Shown here piece after piece: positions 52,307 to 61,029 of a DNA stretch of 64,000 bases; within the stretch, counting starts at the first letter, position 1; every line of letters starts with the position of its first letter. The notes beneath the pieces are model-generated. The model was not told where the DNA came from and did not search any database. It saw only the letters and a list, made by a program, of their open reading frames with translations. This DNA is from Ferdinandcohnia sp036962705 (GTDB lineage Bacteria; Bacillota; Bacilli; Bacillales; Bacillaceae_L), in NCBI RefSeq assembly GCF_036962705.1, contig NZ_JBALOQ010000057.1, forward strand, positions 1-64,000, written 5' to 3'. Made by a program: the position numbers and the translations under genes.

Positions 52307-53674
52307 CTATATAGACGCTCTTCTTTCTTTTAATATTGCATACATTTCATTTGTTCTCTTTGAATTTAGGTTATAGATTAATCCAACACCGATTAAAATG
52401 ATAATAAATGCTACGATAGGCATACCAGTGTACATTTTTAATATTCCTTGTGCTACTTCAGGTGATTGAGACTTTGCTCCAGAAACGAAACCAACCCAGC
52501 CTAAAGCATAACTTCCGATCGCAGCACCTAATCCCATCCCTACTTTACGCGCAAAGGAATATAGGGCATAAATTGTTCCTTCATAATGTTTCCCCGTTTG
52601 CAGTTCTGCGTAGTCAATACAATCTGTTACAAGGGCCCAAACAACCATTATGAAGACAGATGAACCGATTGTAGCAAGGTTATATAGAGCCATGAACACG
52701 TATACGTTTTCAATTGTCATTAATGTAATTAATAGTGTTGCAATGAAACTGAAGATTGCTGACGCAATAACTAAATTTCTTTTATTAAACTTTTCAACCA
52801 GTTTAGGAACAATTGTGAATAACACAAGTGTAATTCCAATGTTAATGAAAGAATTGATAGCAAATGCACCCGGCATATGATAACGTTCTGCAAAGACGAT
52901 TGGAGCTAATTGGTTTACACCATTTATGATAAGAAGTGAGCCAATGGATGCAACCATCATACCGATTAACGGTCTATTTTTAATCGCTGCTTTAAATGCT
53001 TCCTTAAAACGATAATCGGAGTTTTTTCCTGCACCCTTTTCATCACGAATACGCTCCGTTGTTAATCTTACGAGTCCTGTATAAGCTAATACTGATAAAA
53101 TACTAAACACAATTGAGATTTGGAAAAAAGCTGCTGGAACTACAGTGCCAGATTTATCATAGATAAACATTGGAACGAAAGATAAGAATCCAAGACCAAC
53201 AACCATACCGCCGATAGCACGAGCACGAGACAACTTTGTGCGTTCAACAGGATCATTTGTAATCACTGATGCAAGAGATCCATAAGGAATGGAATCGGCT
53301 GTATAAGCAACACAGAAGAATAAATAAACGAATACTACCCAAATATGAATAGCTGTTGTTCCCCAACTAGATACATCGGCAAAAGCTAATAAACAAGAAG
53401 CTGCTAATATCCATTTCGAAATATTGATATAAGGTAAGAACTTATTGCCAGATTTCCCTAATTTCCAACGATCTGGAAGGGTTCCCATAATCACATTACA
53501 AATAGCATCAAAGACTTTACCTACTAAAAACATATTCCCCATAAAGTAAGGGCTTACACCTAATACATACGTACAAAAGATTAAGAAAAACCCGCCTATA
53601 TATAAGTTAACGAAACTTCCTCCAATATCTCCAAGTGCATAACCAATTTGGTCTCTTACTCCAAATTTTTTCAT
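52307..53674 (-). CDS. GPH-family (glycoside-pentoside-hexuronide) cation symporter
   Basis: This 455-residue protein has twelve helices and GPH features: QIGYALGDIGGSFVN at the start, DRWKLGKSGNKFLPYINISK in the loop after helix 2, AYTADSIPYGSLASVITNDPVERTKLSRAR, and DYAELQTGKHYEGTIYALYSFARKVG. It imports a sugar or uronide with protons or sodium, or another polar solute. It is first in the operon with the creatininase gene. AraC-type half-sites lie upstream of its promoter. Confidence 0.88.
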   Translation of the reverse strand: MKKFGVRDQIGYALGDIGGSFVNLYIGGFFLIFCTYVLGVSPYFMGNMFLVGKVFDAICNVIMGTLPDRWKLGKSGNKFLPYINISKWILAASCLLAFADVSSWGTTAIHIWVVFVYLFFCVAYTADSIPYGSLASVITNDPVERTKLSRARAIGGMVVGLGFLSFVPMFIYDKSGTVVPAAFFQISIVFSILSVLAYTGLVRLTTERIRDEKGAGKNSDYRFKEAFKAAIKNRPLIGMMVASIGSLLIINGVNQLAPIVFAERYHMPGAFAINSFINIGITLVLFTIVPKLVEKFNKRNLVIASAIFSFIATLLITLMTIENVYVFMALYNLATIGSSVFIMVVWALVTDCIDYAELQTGKHYEGTIYALYSFARKVGMGLGAAIGSYALGWVGFVSGAKSQSPEVAQGILKMYTGMPIVAFIIILIGVGLIYNLNSKRTNEMYAILKERRASI

Positions 53675-53732
53675 GAATGCCTCTCCCCTTATTAACCGTT
53701 TACATTACAGTTAAAAAAATAATTAATTCCGG

Positions 53733-53757
53733 TTTAGCTGTATATGCTCCAGCTAAA
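53733..53757. promoter_or_regulatory. Inverted repeat in the GPH leader
   Basis: TTTAGCTG and CAGCTAAA flank nine bases. It lies between the -10 element (agtata at 53768-53773 on the plus strand) and the start codon, so it falls in the leader. It could be an operator or an RNA hairpin. Confidence 0.35.
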
Positions 53758-53767
53758 ACTTAATGTA

Positions 53768-53833
53768 AGTATACATCCAATAACAAAAAGTCTTTTGCAC
53801 TACAATTGCATGTTTTTATAGTATAATTGCAGG
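53768..53833 (-). promoter_or_regulatory. AraC-type half-sites upstream of the GPH-creatininase promoter
   Basis: Two direct repeats, TACAATTGCATG (53801-53812) and TATAATTGCAGG (53822-53833), lie 21 bases apart. A TATACT -10 (53773-53768, minus strand) follows with no good -35. Tandem half-sites two helical turns apart overlapping a missing -35 are typical of AraC activators. The araC gene lies directly upstream. Confidence 0.6.
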
Positions 53834-53842
53834 AATTTTTAT

Positions 53843-53875
53843 AAAAAAAAACAGGCGCATAATCTCTTATGCACC
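53843..53875 (-). terminator. Terminator of the araC-like gene
   Basis: GGTGCATAA pairs with TTATGCGCC and is followed by TGTTTTTTTT on the minus strand. Confidence 0.85.
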
Positions 53876-53896
53876 GTTCAAAGGATTTTTACTTTG

Positions 53897-54649
53897 TCAT
53901 TTCTTATGCTTCTTTTTATACTCTATGGGTGTAGTTCCTTCTACCTCTTTAAAGAATTTTGAAAAATACTGGGGGGTGCTAAATCCGACCATTATAGCAA
54001 TTTCAGTCATAGAAAGATGGGAGAATAGGATCAGTTCTTTTGCTTCTTTTAATCTTCTCAGGTTTCGATAATTACTAATGGTCATCCCCTTTTCTTTCTT
54101 AAACGCTCGCATTAAATGTGAAGGATGGACATGTATTTTTCTCGCCATTTCCTCCATTGAAATTTCCTCCGCAAAGTTCATCTCTATGTAGTTTTCCGTT
54201 TTCTCTACGATGGTTAAGTTTTCACTTTTAGATTTTCGAATGGATAAGTCAGAGTACTCTGTCATCATATTGGAATGAATCTGATCTAACTCAGATAAGG
54301 TTTCGGCAAACTCAATCATTATGGCATATTTTTCTGAAATAAAGTGGCACTGCCAAGGACTTAACCCTCCCTTTTCAGCCACATAGCTATAAAGGGTATT
54401 ATGTGATAATAATATATTTTTATATGAACGAACTTTATTATTAGGAACCCTGTTAAGAATGTTTAATTGTTCGTCCCTAAATTTCTTAAATGCCTCTTTT
54501 TCATATTCACTTATTAAATCTCGATCACCTAGCTGAATTCCGTAGAGCAGCTTTTCTCTTAGCTTATGGACTGATTCAATGTATTCAGGCCCAGCACCCT
54601 TTCGATTACTATGTACATTTGGAGTATCTTCTTGCAGATGTTTCTTCAT
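53897..54649 (-). CDS. AraC-family transcriptional regulator
   Basis: This 250-residue protein has an N-terminal helical effector region (about 15-145) without a cupin. The C-terminal pair of helix-turn-helices is ISMEEMARKIHVHPSHLMRAFKKEKG and MTEIAIMVGFSTPQYFSKFFKEVEGTTPIEYKK. The frame opens at a TTG further upstream, but the ATG at 54649, with GGGG six bases before it, is preferred. It most likely activates the downstream GPH-creatininase operon in response to the imported compound. Confidence 0.83.
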   Translation of the reverse strand: MKKHLQEDTPNVHSNRKGAGPEYIESVHKLREKLLYGIQLGDRDLISEYEKEAFKKFRDEQLNILNRVPNNKVRSYKNILLSHNTLYSYVAEKGGLSPWQCHFISEKYAIMIEFAETLSELDQIHSNMMTEYSDLSIRKSKSENLTIVEKTENYIEMNFAEEISMEEMARKIHVHPSHLMRAFKKEKGMTISNYRNLRRLKEAKELILFSHLSMTEIAIMVGFSTPQYFSKFFKEVEGTTPIEYKKKHKK

Positions 54650-54960
54650 ATATGGCCCCTGCCTTATGCATTTTTCCTTCACAACCAATTATATATTCTT
54701 TTTCGCCTTTTAGTTTGATCTAGATGCTGTCCTTAGTTTCTGTGATTTTGTTGAAATTTTATCCAGGAATTCGAATGATTTTTTTTTATTATCTCTTTGT
54801 TCCAGTTGCCTTCATTATTATCTAAACTAAGATAGTAGTAAATATATTTTGAATTTACAAAATATATTATGTACAGTATCATTTTAACCATAATGAAACC
54901 CACAAAAATGTGGTGAAAATAAAGTTTACAAATTATGTTAGGTGCAGGAGAGTGAATATA

Positions 54961-55227
54961 ATGAGTGAAAAAATGTATACCTTGCTTGATGCGAACCGAA
55001 ACCCATACCAGAGTGCAACACCTGGAAAACTAGGAGGGAACGGGACAGGGAAAATTTATGGGCGGCTGGACTGCCCAGCTGCATTAAGAGCGATAGTCAC
55101 AGGTGGGTATGTGGAAAGTCGGGTCTTCTTTGCCGATGAGGAAACCGCAATTGCAGCCGGATTTCGCCCTTGCGGAGCATGCATGCGCGAAAAATATGCA
55201 AAATGGAAAGCACTGCAAGGAAAATAA
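54961..55227 (+). CDS. Orphan Ada-type metal-binding-domain protein
   Basis: This 88-residue protein resembles the N-terminal zinc module of Ada: KIYGRLDCPAAL, ESRVFFADEETAIAAGFRPCGACM. Ada has four cysteine ligands (C..xxxC and CxxC). Here the first pair has only Cys38, with leucine at the place of the second cysteine, while Cys71 and Cys74 are kept. It has no DNA-binding or alkyltransferase domain. It may be a degenerate or repurposed sensor, or a fold related to phosphotriester repair. GGAGAG eight bases upstream gives the start. Confidence 0.7.
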   Translation: MSEKMYTLLDANRNPYQSATPGKLGGNGTGKIYGRLDCPAALRAIVTGGYVESRVFFADEETAIAAGFRPCGACMREKYAKWKALQGK

Positions 55228-55272
55228 ATTCGATAGAAATATTTATTTTTGGGGTTGTTGTCTATGAGGTCA

Positions 55273-55327
55273 GTCCCCCGGCACGCTAAAGCAGTAACAC
55301 AGCGGGGGACAGGCACTTATTTTTTAG
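55273..55327. terminator. GTCCCCCG...CGGGGGAC hairpin of a repeated type
   Basis: GTCCCCCG and CGGGGGAC enclose 32 bases and are followed by AGGCACTTATTTTTT. It ends the plus-strand Ada-like gene and stands against the 3' end of rlmH. Sequences with GTGCC and CCCC/GGGG like this are scattered in related Bacillus genomes (general recollection); 4888-4922 is of similar build. Confidence 0.6.
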
Positions 55328-55353
55328 CCCTATAATTTCGCTAAAACCCTCAT

Positions 55354-55833
55354 TTACTTATGATAAGGTTCACCCCTATTAATCCGAAAAGCCCGATACA
55401 CCTGCTCCACCAATATCAACCTCATCAACTGATGCGGAAAGGTCATTTTTGAAAAAGACAACGTATCATTGGCTCGCTTCATGACGTCCTTGCTCAATCC
55501 TAGCGATCCCCCGATGACAAAGGCAATTTTACTTTTTCCATAGGTTGCTAGGTTGTCAATATCCGCTGCTAGCTGCTCTGAGGACTTCATTTTGCCTTCT
55601 ATCGCTAAGGCAATCACATGGGTGTCGTCCGATAGCTTTGCAAGAATTCGCTCGCCCTCTTTTTGTTTCACATGCTCCATCTCTGTCTCGCTTAGATTTT
55701 CTGGTGCCTTTTCGTCAGCAAGCTCCACGATTTCTACTTTTGCATAGGCTGTTAATCGTTTTAAGTATTCATTGATCCCTTGGATCAAATATTTTTCTTT
55801 CAATTTTCCAATTGTCACAATTGTGATGTTCAC
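55354..55833 (-). CDS. rlmH: 23S rRNA (pseudouridine-1915-N3)-methyltransferase
   Basis: This 159-residue SPOUT methyltransferase starts NITIVTIGKLKEKYL and has the SAM-knot motif FVIGGSLGLSKDV. The C-terminus HQLMRLILVEQVYRAFRINRGEPYHK is the highly conserved RlmH end. The start is a GTG with GGGGATAA upstream; the frame is open 21 bases further. In Bacillus it lies near oriC after htrA, as here. A cluster of DnaA boxes sits in its upstream gap. Confidence 0.95.
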   Translation of the reverse strand: MNITIVTIGKLKEKYLIQGINEYLKRLTAYAKVEIVELADEKAPENLSETEMEHVKQKEGERILAKLSDDTHVIALAIEGKMKSSEQLAADIDNLATYGKSKIAFVIGGSLGLSKDVMKRANDTLSFSKMTFPHQLMRLILVEQVYRAFRINRGEPYHK

Positions 55834-55868
55834 ACTTATCCCCACTTCACTCACATTTTACAAACAAA

Positions 55869-55911
55869 CTATCCACAGAAGTTATCCACATATCCACATT
55901 TTCTATCCACA
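55869..55911. promoter_or_regulatory. Cluster of four DnaA boxes
   Basis: Boxes CTATCCACA (55869), TTATCCACA (55882, perfect consensus), ATATCCACA (55890) and CTATCCACA (55903) lie in one orientation with steps of 13, 8 and 13 bases. They fill the 93-base gap between the CxxH/CxxC gene and rlmH. Such clusters outside oriC titrate DnaA or serve as its regulatory targets. The nearness of oriC is inferred from wal-gene synteny. Confidence 0.75.
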
Positions 55912-55926
55912 TCTTGTATGAGAATA

Positions 55927-56082
55927 TTAGTTCCCTACAACATATACCGCCTTATTTTGACAAAATTCACAGGTTGTTGATATGTTTTCATCTTCAATTT
56001 TCGTCATTGTCGGAGCAACCTCATGTTCGTCCACCACTATATCCAAAGCTAATTCGATATGTTCTTCACAACATTTAATCAT
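55927..56082 (-). CDS. CxxH/CxxC microprotein
   Basis: A 51-residue protein is encoded here: MIKCCEEHIELALDIV..., with CCEEH near the start (Cys4, Cys5, His8) and CEFC (Cys38, Cys41) near the end. GGAGG lies eight or so bases before the ATG. It matches the small CxxH/CxxC family found between htrA and rlmH in many Bacillaceae. A zinc-binding knuckle is likely, but its role is unknown. It is too short for routine gene finders to be sure of, but position, ribosome site and cysteine pattern support it. Confidence 0.85.
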   Translation of the reverse strand: MIKCCEEHIELALDIVVDEHEVAPTMTKIEDENISTTCEFCQNKAVYVVGN

Positions 56083-56103
56083 TTCTTATTTCCTCCATCT
56101 ATT

Positions 56104-56165
56104 TTACCCACAACCCCTTGGGAATTATGGGTATAACTTTTTAAGTTTATTTTTCTTTATCCACA
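56104..56165. promoter_or_regulatory. Additional DnaA-box-like sites
   Basis: TTACCCACA (56104-56112, one mismatch) and TTATCCACA (56157-56165, perfect) lie in the gap between htrA and the CxxH/CxxC gene, in the same orientation as the cluster at 55869. Confidence 0.55.
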
Positions 56166-56205
56166 TGTTATTATCTTACCCATTTTAGCATATATTTTTG
56201 TCCGC

Positions 56206-56235
56206 AAAAAACAGGAGAATCCTCACCCTCCTGTT
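56206..56235 (-). terminator. Terminator of htrA
   Basis: AACAGGAG pairs with CTCCTGTT and is followed by TTTTTG on the minus strand. Confidence 0.85.
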
Positions 56236-56243
56236 TACGAATT

Positions 56244-57479
56244 CTACATTGATTCTCTTGCTAATTGTATGGTCAGCTTTTGTTTTTCACCCGCTCGGTA
56301 GAAAGTTACATCCATTGTGTCGCCTATTGATTTTTTATTTAAGTGCTTTCTTAGCTCTACAATCGATGTAATTTTTTCACCATCTATTTCAATAATTACA
56401 TCAAGCTCCCGTAATCCCGCTTCAGAGGCAGGTGTATTTTGGAACACTTCTAAAACAGCTACTCCCTCTGTTATATCATTTGGTAGATGTAAGGTTTGCA
56501 CACGATGATAGGAGGAAATTTCACTTAGTGATCTTAGCTGTCCCACTCCCATAAATGGTCGCTTCACCTCACCATATAGTTCAAGATCTTCTATAATGGG
56601 CTTTGCACTTGTAATAGGAATCGATAGACCAATTCCTTCAACCGCCTCCTGGGCAATTTTCATCGAATTGATGCCAATCACTTCGCCCTTAATATTCACA
56701 AGCGCTCCTCCACTATTTCCTGGATTAATCGCTGCATCTGTTTGCATAACATCGGCATTCCAATCATGCACTCCATCCTGATTAATATCAACTGGAATCG
56801 TTCGATTTAAGCCAGAAATTATTCCTTGCGTAACAGATCCGGAAAATTCAAGTCCCAATGGATTTCCAATAGCAATGACGGGTTCACCCAGATTAATATT
56901 GTCAGAGTTTCCAAATTGAGCAATTTTTCCTACATGGCTCGCGTCGATTTCAAGCACCGCCAAATCCGTCCAAATGTCACTCCCAAGTAATCTTCCCTTC
57001 ACCCTTTCCCCATCACTTAAGCTTACTTCTATATCTGAAGCTCCTTCGATGACATGGTGATTCGTGACGATAAATGCTTTACCATTTCCTTTTTTGTATA
57101 CAACCCCAGAGCCTGTTCCCGCTGCTGTGGCTTCTTCCGACCAAAAATTTGTTTGCTTGAGATTAACAATTCCCACGACTGCTTCACTTACACGGTTCAC
57201 AGCATTGGTGATTTCAGATGTCACGTTTACGTTAATCGTCTGCTGGACATTTTCCCCGGTTGTAGGTGCTTTTTTCTCCACGTCATCTAGTCCATTTTCC
57301 TCTTCGGGAACGGCGTTCTCCTCAAATGGAAGTAAATGATACTTTGATAACGTCGGTAAGAGAATAATGACAAGCAATGCCCCAATAAAGGCTCCAACGA
57401 ATGCTGCAAAAAACCAGCCACCACGGCCTCCTCTACGTCTAAACTTCCGATTTACATAATCCTGATCATAATACCCCAT
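56244..57479 (-). CDS. htrA: HtrA/DegP-type serine protease, membrane anchored
   Basis: This protein of about 411 residues has a basic cytosolic N-terminus, one membrane anchor (about 22-43) and a linker. The trypsin-like domain has His142 (TNHHVIEG), Asp172 (TDLAVLEI) and Ser256 (INPGNSGGAL). A C-terminal PDZ domain follows (about 305-405, NTPASEAGLRELDVIIEIDG). It degrades misfolded proteins outside the membrane. By position it is the htrC/yyxA homologue of the wal region. The frame opens at 57530; the ATG at 57479 after AAAGGAG...GGCGGT is preferred but not certain. Confidence 0.9.
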   Translation of the reverse strand: MGYYDQDYVNRKFRRRGGRGGWFFAAFVGAFIGALLVIILLPTLSKYHLLPFEENAVPEEENGLDDVEKKAPTTGENVQQTINVNVTSEITNAVNRVSEAVVGIVNLKQTNFWSEEATAAGTGSGVVYKKGNGKAFIVTNHHVIEGASDIEVSLSDGERVKGRLLGSDIWTDLAVLEIDASHVGKIAQFGNSDNINLGEPVIAIGNPLGLEFSGSVTQGIISGLNRTIPVDINQDGVHDWNADVMQTDAAINPGNSGGALVNIKGEVIGINSMKIAQEAVEGIGLSIPITSAKPIIEDLELYGEVKRPFMGVGQLRSLSEISSYHRVQTLHLPNDITEGVAVLEVFQNTPASEAGLRELDVIIEIDGEKITSIVELRKHLNKKSIGDTMDVTFYRAGEKQKLTIQLARESM

Positions 57480-57567
57480 ACCGCCATTTCTCCTTTTTCC
57501 TAAAAACTTTCTATATTCAATTTTACCCATATTTTATGCAAATCATGACCGAGCCCTAAAACGAACG

Positions 57568-57599
57568 AAAGGCAGGAGCCGATAGCCCCTGCCTTTTTT
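57568..57599. terminator. Hairpin at the end of the ABC operon
   Basis: AAAGGCAGG and CCTGCCTTT flank a short loop. The T6 tract is on the plus strand, while the minus strand has CCTTTCGTTCGTTTT. It should end the ABC operon on the minus strand despite the imperfect tract. Confidence 0.6.
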
Positions 57600-57609
57600 C
57601 CATTCATGA

Positions 57610-58722
57610 TTATGCGTTTTTCCGTTCCATGACATTAATCCCGATGCCGATTAATACTACTCCCATTAATGTCAGAATACTAATCGGGTATAGTATTTCA
57701 CTCATTGGAGCTCCGTAAATAGTAGCGGCTTTTAAGCCTTCCATCGCATGTTTAATTGGTACAAAGTCTGATACTTTTAATAAAAATTCTGAGCTGACAA
57801 TTTCCAATGGCCAATAAGCCCCACCAAGCATCGATAAACAGACCGACACAAGTGAAATAATTGCATTGAATTGCTGAGTGCTTTTAACAACACTGACTAA
57901 AAATAGAGCTAACGACACAATTGAGAACACATATGGGATTAAAACAATTAATGTTTTTCCAAATCCCCCATAAAAGTCAACCCCAACCACATACCGGAAC
58001 ATTAAAAAGATGAGAGCAACCTGAACATATCCCATAAAGAAGCTATAAACTAAATTGCCTGCGTACATCTCCCATTTTTTTAAAGGGGATAAAATCATGC
58101 GGTCCCATACTCCCCATGTTCTCTCCTGTAAAATGTTTTGGACATTATAGGAAATTGTGTAAATGACAAAGAATAATGTAAACCCAAAAATCGTCTGCAG
58201 CTGGTTATCAATGATCACAGCATCATCACCACGGAAGGAAGCAGCCTGAATTTTGAATAACGGATTCTCTTCCTTTTCTTTTAATTCTTCTAGAATAGCA
58301 TCCGAGTTGATATTGCCACTTGTAGCCGTTGCCTCTTTAATCGTATCTTCCATTGAAATGTCACCATAAAAGGTTTGAAGATAGCTTTCTAATATATGAA
58401 GATTAGACGTCTCTGTTACAACGACAATCGTGTAAGAGTCCTCCTCTAGCTTCACAGCTGCCTCAGCATCACCTTCACTGACCATTTCCTTTGCTTCGTC
58501 CTCTGTCATTTGTTTAAATTCAAAGCTTTGCGTCTTCGTTAAATCCATCCATAGCGCCGTTTCTTCGATATTTTCGATATCTGTATAAATAGGTACATGA
58601 ATAGTAGAATAATTTGCGGCACCTAGTAACAATGCAAAGACAATACTCATCACAGTCATGCCAATCATAAGCATTGGCTTTCTCAAAAATAATTTAAATT
58701 TTGCCTGTAAAATACTTATCAT
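57610..58722 (-). CDS. ABC-2 type exporter permease (LnrN-like position)
   Basis: This 370-residue protein has one N-terminal helix, a large outer domain (about 40-170) and five C-terminal helices starting at IYTISYNVQNILQERTWGVWDRM. ERTWGVWDRMILSPL is the conserved cytosolic ABC-2 loop. It overlaps the upstream permease gene by four bases (ATGA-type coupling). Gene order HK-RR-ATPase-permease-permease matches lnrJKLMN of B. subtilis, which exports linearmycins and related polyenes. Confidence 0.83.
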   Translation of the reverse strand: MISILQAKFKLFLRKPMLMIGMTVMSIVFALLLGAANYSTIHVPIYTDIENIEETALWMDLTKTQSFEFKQMTEDEAKEMVSEGDAEAAVKLEEDSYTIVVVTETSNLHILESYLQTFYGDISMEDTIKEATATSGNINSDAILEELKEKEENPLFKIQAASFRGDDAVIIDNQLQTIFGFTLFFVIYTISYNVQNILQERTWGVWDRMILSPLKKWEMYAGNLVYSFFMGYVQVALIFLMFRYVVGVDFYGGFGKTLIVLIPYVFSIVSLALFLVSVVKSTQQFNAIISLVSVCLSMLGGAYWPLEIVSSEFLLKVSDFVPIKHAMEGLKAATIYGAPMSEILYPISILTLMGVVLIGIGINVMERKNA

Positions 58723-59978
58723 ATGGCATCACCTCTTTTTGGAAAACTAAAAACAGCAGCCGTCAGCGTGACCAAACCAAAACCAACCAAATAAAAGATA
58801 TGATGATCAATAGCTGAAAGCTCTACTCCTTGCAGTAATTGCAATAATGCTGTCATACCAGCACCATTTGGCGTAAAATTACCCAACATCCCGATTACAG
58901 ATGACGTTTCACCAATAGGCGTAAAGCTACCACCAAGAAAAGCAAAAATTGCAACCATTACATTCCCAAAAAAGTTCGACACACCTTCAGAATCTATCCG
59001 GAAGTTCAAGGCTGTTAACAATGCTCCCACTCCACCAATCGCAAAGCATAATGATAAATTAACTAAGAAAAATCCAAGAAGATCCTTCCAAACCACATCA
59101 AATACAAGGGAAGTAACTCCATATAAAATGGCTTGCTGAATAATCGATATCACCATAACTGAGAAGAATATACCGCACAAATACGACCATCTTGACGTAT
59201 TAGATAGGATAATTCGATTGAACACCTGCAACTGCTTTTCACGATATGCAAATGAACTTAGGGTTGAAGCAATAAACATAATAAACATAACGCTCATACC
59301 GACGGAATAATATTGTAACGAATTAATAGGTTCTCGCTCTGTAACAGTTTCTGTCTTTCCAAGATTCTTACTATTAACCGCTTCTATCTGAATTCCTGCT
59401 TTCCCAATAACCGTCATAGAGGTAAGCTGCTTTTGAAACCCTACGAGGACATCCTCCACTATCTTCGGAGAAATATCCTGGCCTTCATTCTTATAAAGCT
59501 TCATTTCTGCAGTAGAAGGTTCATCAAGTAATGCAGAAGAAAGAATATCAAATGTATAATTCTCAGGTATCTCAATAACAGCCGAATAACTGTCATCATT
59601 TTTGATTTCATCTAATTTTTGTGGCTCGACTTGCTCAAGCTCTACAATTTCTTTTAGTTCCTTACTACCAAACACTTCATCAAGTAAAATCTGAATGGGC
59701 CGGAGCTGGTCTGCCCCCTGAATTAGTGCTGTTTCTGCTTCTGGTGGTAGTTCTTCTGCCTTTACTTTTTCAATAAAAGCATCTTTTTCCATTTGTTCAT
59801 CGCTATGATCAATGAAAGCGACCTTCACTGAAATTGATGCGCCATCACTTCCCATTACCCCGCCTAAAGCAAAGCCAAGAATCGCAATGAGGACAAGTGG
59901 CATCAGAACTAAAATGAGCAGTTCCTGAGGATTCCGCAGTAACACTAATAGATCTTTTTTAATAAATGGAATAATCAT
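58719..59978 (-). CDS. ABC-2 type exporter permease (LnrM-like position)
   Basis: This 419-residue protein has the same plan as its partner: an N-terminal helix, a long extracellular domain (about 45-225) and five or six helices. It has FAYREKQLQVFNRIILSNTSRWSYL as the ABC-2 loop and LGGSFTPIGETSSVIG near the fifth helix. It starts 11 bases after the ATPase stop and is coupled to the following permease. Confidence 0.83.
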   Translation of the reverse strand: MIIPFIKKDLLVLLRNPQELLILVLMPLVLIAILGFALGGVMGSDGASISVKVAFIDHSDEQMEKDAFIEKVKAEELPPEAETALIQGADQLRPIQILLDEVFGSKELKEIVELEQVEPQKLDEIKNDDSYSAVIEIPENYTFDILSSALLDEPSTAEMKLYKNEGQDISPKIVEDVLVGFQKQLTSMTVIGKAGIQIEAVNSKNLGKTETVTEREPINSLQYYSVGMSVMFIMFIASTLSSFAYREKQLQVFNRIILSNTSRWSYLCGIFFSVMVISIIQQAILYGVTSLVFDVVWKDLLGFFLVNLSLCFAIGGVGALLTALNFRIDSEGVSNFFGNVMVAIFAFLGGSFTPIGETSSVIGMLGNFTPNGAGMTALLQLLQGVELSAIDHHIFYLVGFGLVTLTAAVFSFPKRGDAI

Positions 59979-59989
59979 TGCTTCACCCC

Positions 59990-60922
59990 CTAGTCTCTTA
60001 GCGCTCTACCTGTCAGATGAAGGAAAACATCTTCAAGTGTCGGTGCTTTTACTTCAACTGAAATTAATGCTGTTTTAGTCTCTTCTGCAAATTGGGAGAT
60101 TTTTTGGAACAGATTATACTCCTTTGGAACAATAACCGTAACATCGCGATCCTGTACTTTTACTTGACGAACGGTCGGATCCGCCTCAAGTAGCTGAATA
60201 AATTCCTCTTTTGCCCGCTCTACCTTGATTGAAATTGTATTTTCAGAGGATAAAATATTCTTTAACTCCTCCTTTGTACCAGACGCAATAATATGACCCT
60301 TATCCATTATATAAATCCGGTCACATAAGAACTCGACTTCTTCCATGTAATGACTTGTATATAAAACCGTCATCCCGCGTTCTTTGTTAAGACGCTTTAC
60401 CGTTTCCAAAATATAGTTACGAGACTGTGGGTCAATCCCTACGGTCGGTTCATCCATAATGATGATTTCTGGATTATGCAGCAATGCCACCCCAATATTC
60501 AGCCTTCTTTTCATACCTCCTGAAAAAGTTTTCACGAGATCCTTTCTTCGGTCGGTTAAGCCAATTTGCTCCAATACCTCTTCGATTCGTTCCTTTAATT
60601 CAGCACCCTTTAACCGATAAATCTCTCCAAAAAAACGTAAATTTTCTTCCGCAGATAAATCCGTATACAGTGCAATTTCTTGAGGAACAACTCCTAAAAT
60701 TTTACGGATATTCTGTGGATGTTTAATTGTGCTTTCATTCATTAACCGAACATCTCCAGAAGTCGGAATGACTAATGATGAAAGCATGGAAATGGTCGTC
60801 GATTTCCCCGCACCATTCGGACCTAATAACCCAACAATCTCTCCTTTTTCCAAGAACATATTAATTCCTTGTGCCGCAAACTTTTGTTTATATTTCTTCG
60901 ATAAATCAATAACCTCTAACAT
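59990..60922 (-). CDS. ABC exporter ATP-binding subunit (LnrL-like position)
   Basis: This 310-residue protein has the Walker A GPNGAGKSTT (about 36-45), signature FSGGMKRRLNIG (about 136-147), Walker B IIIMDEPTVGIDP and a C-terminal drug-exporter extension. AAAGGAGG before the ATG at 60922 sets the start, although the frame opens at 60976. It follows the response regulator by 138 bases, with a hairpin in between. Confidence 0.9.
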   Translation of the reverse strand: MLEVIDLSKKYKQKFAAQGINMFLEKGEIVGLLGPNGAGKSTTISMLSSLVIPTSGDVRLMNESTIKHPQNIRKILGVVPQEIALYTDLSAEENLRFFGEIYRLKGAELKERIEEVLEQIGLTDRRKDLVKTFSGGMKRRLNIGVALLHNPEIIIMDEPTVGIDPQSRNYILETVKRLNKERGMTVLYTSHYMEEVEFLCDRIYIMDKGHIIASGTKEELKNILSSENTISIKVERAKEEFIQLLEADPTVRQVKVQDRDVTVIVPKEYNLFQKISQFAEETKTALISVEVKAPTLEDVFLHLTGRALRD

Positions 60923-61029
60923 CCCGTCAGCCTCCTTTATAGTCCTATCATAGACTTTCTCGTCTCTATACAGCACTATCCCGCGTCACTTGTTTATGTA
61001 AAAACCATGACCTCAGTCACATTTCCATG

